Below are positions 62,039 to 64,000 of a DNA stretch of 64,000 nt, piece by piece (positions within the stretch are counted from its first letter, which is position 1; each line of letters opens with the position of its first letter). This DNA comes from Rhizobium sp. RCAM05350 (GTDB lineage: Bacteria; Pseudomonadota; Alphaproteobacteria; Rhizobiales; Rhizobiaceae), in NCBI GenBank assembly GCA_024426085.1, contig CP087974.1, positions 2,356,001-2,420,000 on the forward strand. The letters run 5' to 3'. A program made the position numbers and the translations under genes. The notes beneath the pieces are model-generated. The model was not told where the DNA came from. It saw only the letters and a list, made by a program, of their open reading frames with translations, and made no database searches.

Positions 62039-63172
62039 TCAGGCTCCCCTTGTCTGCGCGGCAATGGCGGAGCGGCGGCCGATACTTGCAAATGCGCGAC
62101 CGATGGCCGGGCGGAACATGTTTTCCAGTGCCCCGGCAAACAGGATGACCAGGCCCTGGATGATGACGATCATGTCACGCGAGATGGCCGGCATTTCGAA
62201 GGCGATTTCGGCACCGCCCTGATAGAGCATGCCGAACAGCACGGCCGCCGGAATGATACCGGCCGGATGCGACCGGCCCATCAATGCAACCGCGATACCG
62301 ACAAAACCGGCGCCCTGCACGAAATCCAGCTGCATGCGATACTGCTCGCCCATGATCGGGTTCAGCGCCATCATCCCGGCCAGACCGCCGGAGATCATCA
62401 TGACGATGATGGTGATGCGCGCCTCGCCGATGCCGGCATAACGCGCTGCCGACGGGCTGTGGCCCATGGTCCGCATCTCGTAGCCGAGCTTGGTGCGCCA
62501 AATCAGCACCCAGACGCCGAAGGCGGCGAGAAGCGCCAGCAGGAACGAGACGTTGAACGGCGAATTGCCAAGGTTGAGCCCGAAAATCGACATCAGCCAG
62601 TCCAGCTTCGGCAGCTGCCCGCCCGCCTCGAAGGTGCGGGTCTGCGGCGCCATCTGGCCGAGCGGCTTCAGCACCTTGGTCAGCAGATAGACCATCAGGC
62701 TGGAGGCGATGAAATTGAACATGATGGTGGTGATGACCACATGGCTGCCGCGCTTGGCCTGAAGCCAGCCCGGCAGGAACGCCCACAGCGCGCCAAAGGC
62801 GGCCGAACCGATGATCGCCAGCGGAAAAACCACGAACCAGGGCATGGTCTTGTCGAGCCACAGACAGGCGAGCGCCACGCCGATACCACCGATATAGGCC
62901 TGGCCTTCACTGCCGATGTTGAACAGCCCGGCATGGAAGGCGACGGCGACCGAAAGACCGGTGAAGATGAAGGTCGTGGCATAATACAGCGTGAAACCGA
63001 TATATTCGCCGCGGCCGAAGGCGCCGTTGATCATGTGATAGGCGGCCTTGAGGGGATTTTCGCCGACCAGAAGCACGACGAGACCCGCCACAACGAAGGC
63101 GACGATAAGATTGACCAGCGGGATCAGGCCATATTCGGCCCAGGCCGGCAGTTTTGCGTATGGATTGCTCAT
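62039..63172 (-). CDS. Nucleoside ABC transporter permease 1
   Basis: The intact 377-residue protein has about ten hydrophobic helices with [24 protein letters not shown] near the start, [36 protein letters not shown] and [39 protein letters not shown]. It is the NupP/YufP-type partner of the permease downstream. Its ATG overlaps the ATPase stop by 4 bases, and 3 bases separate it from permease 2. Confidence 0.88.
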   Translation of the reverse strand: MSNPYAKLPAWAEYGLIPLVNLIVAFVVAGLVVLLVGENPLKAAYHMINGAFGRGEYIGFTLYYATTFIFTGLSVAVAFHAGLFNIGSEGQAYIGGIGVALACLWLDKTMPWFVVFPLAIIGSAAFGALWAFLPGWLQAKRGSHVVITTIMFNFIASSLMVYLLTKVLKPLGQMAPQTRTFEAGGQLPKLDWLMSIFGLNLGNSPFNVSFLLALLAAFGVWVLIWRTKLGYEMRTMGHSPSAARYAGIGEARITIIVMMISGGLAGMMALNPIMGEQYRMQLDFVQGAGFVGIAVALMGRSHPAGIIPAAVLFGMLYQGGAEIAFEMPAISRDMIVIIQGLVILFAGALENMFRPAIGRAFASIGRRSAIAAQTRGA

Positions 63173-64000
63173 TCGGCCGCCTCCTTGGCGCCTTCGACAC
63201 CGGCCATCAGCAGGCCGAGTTCCCCTTCGGTCGCATCCGGACCCCGCTCACCGACCACACGGCCGGCGAACATGACGATGATACGGTCGGACAGGGCGCG
63301 GATTTCATCGAGCTCGACGGAAACGAGCAAGACAGCCTTGCCCTGATCCCGCATCTCGATGATCCGCTTGTGGATGAATTCGATGGCACCGACATCGACG
63401 CCGCGCGTCGGCTGGCCGATAATCAGCACGTCCGGCCCGCGCTCCATCTCCGCGCCAAAACGATCTTCTGCTGGTTGCCGCCGGAGAAATTGGCTGTTTT
63501 CAGCCGCGGGTTGGGCGGCCTGATATCGTATTTCTTGATCTTTTCCTCGGCATCCGCCTGGATCGCCTTGGTATTGAGGAAGACCCCATTGAGGTAGCGC
63601 TTGTCGTGGTGATAGCCGAGAATACCGTTCTCGGCCTCTTCGAACTTCAAAACCAGGCCGACATGGTGCCGGTCTTCCGGCACATGCGCCAGACCCCTGT
63701 CGCGCAGTTCGCGCGGATCGACATGGGCGGTGACGTCGATCGGCTGGCCATTGAGCAGGACCTTGCCGCCGACCGCCTTGCGGATGCCGGAGATCGCTTC
63801 CAGCAATTCGGACTGGCCGTTTCCCGCCACACCGGCAATACCGACGATTTCGCCGGCGCGCAGGTTGAAGGAGACATTATCGACCATGGTGACACCGCGG
63901 CCGTCGCGCACCGTCAGGTTTTCAATAGCGAGCTTCACCTCACCCGGGTTGGCAGCGCCCTTTCGACCCGCAGAAGCACGCGGCGGCCGACCATCAGTTC
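63169..64000 (-). CDS. Nucleoside ABC transporter ATPase (N-terminus outside window, frame broken)
   Basis: This is the C-terminal half of a tandem sugar/nucleoside-type ATPase (NupO/YufO). The second ABC domain has [21 protein letters not shown] (Walker A), [34 protein letters not shown] (signature and Walker B) and the D-loop region [15 protein letters not shown]. One break lies near 63455 within LAREMERGP, another near 63955 ([11 protein letters not shown]). The first ABC domain and the BmpA-type binding protein must lie beyond the right edge. First visible gene of the nucleoside uptake operon. Confidence 0.9.

Noticed and set aside
61796..63346. Long plus-strand open frame (516 codons) opposite the nucleoside permease genes
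   Set aside because: It is antisense to two intact permeases with clear family sequence. It is rich in His, Arg, Gln and Asp as expected of a high-GC shadow frame, and has no motif.

Overview
The window reads as chromosomal DNA of a Rhizobiaceae-type alphaproteobacterium (Rhizobium/Agrobacterium group). The basis is GC-rich coding sequence, an iolCDEB operon whose IolC carries a C-terminal DUF2090 domain, a full cpa/tad Flp-pilus cluster with CtrA-like sites, and the order mutM, rpsT, dnaA with ubiE and ubiB next to mutM. Genus and species cannot be fixed from the sequence alone. No rRNA, tRNA or CRISPR array was seen.

Layout. 1-12.6 kb holds small metabolic and transport genes: an isochorismatase-like hydrolase (cut by the left edge), NIPSNAP protein, EamA exporter with divergent Lrp regulator, dut plus an acetyltransferase, prfC, an FAD oxidoreductase, a DUF1326/DUF2182 pair, panE, VOC, HAD, LysE, AraC and GFA genes. 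12.7-19.3 kb is the myo-inositol operon iolC-iolD-iolE-iolB, with its RpiR-type regulator upstream and three operator-like repeats. 19.7-28.5 kb holds a class II amidotransferase, coaBC, a MerR regulator divergent from a Zn/Cd/Pb-type P-ATPase, a deaminase, and a MacB/MacA-like efflux pair. 29-31.7 kb is a small accessory patch: an acetyltransferase gene cut in two by about 2 kb of inserted DNA carrying an IS110-family transposase and an unrecognised gene. 31.8-38.3 kb is core: ubiB, ubiE, mutM, rpsT and dnaA. 38.4-53.8 kb is an M17 peptidase followed by the Tad/Flp pilus cluster (tadD, tadC, tadB, cpaF, cpaE, cpaD, cpaC, cpaB, cpaA, flp, a secretin-N-domain protein and two TadE-like pseudopilins), with a LysR/SDR pair lodged between tadD and tadC. 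54-64 kb is a nucleoside uptake and salvage locus: deoB-add-upp on the plus strand, facing an operon of ABC transporter genes, cdd, a purine nucleoside phosphorylase, deoC and deoA on the minus strand.

The dominant oddity is that about two thirds of the genes have their reading frame broken, including genes that should be essential (dnaA, rpsT, coaBC, dut). In most cases one inserted or deleted base, or one lost CG pair inside a GCGCGC run, restores a full-length, family-like protein, and several genes hold two compensating shifts. The breaks recur in a few local contexts. I therefore read them as sequencing or consensus errors and annotate the broken genes as single CDSs spanning the breaks. 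The only gene I regard as truly disrupted is the acetyltransferase split by the IS110-bearing insertion.
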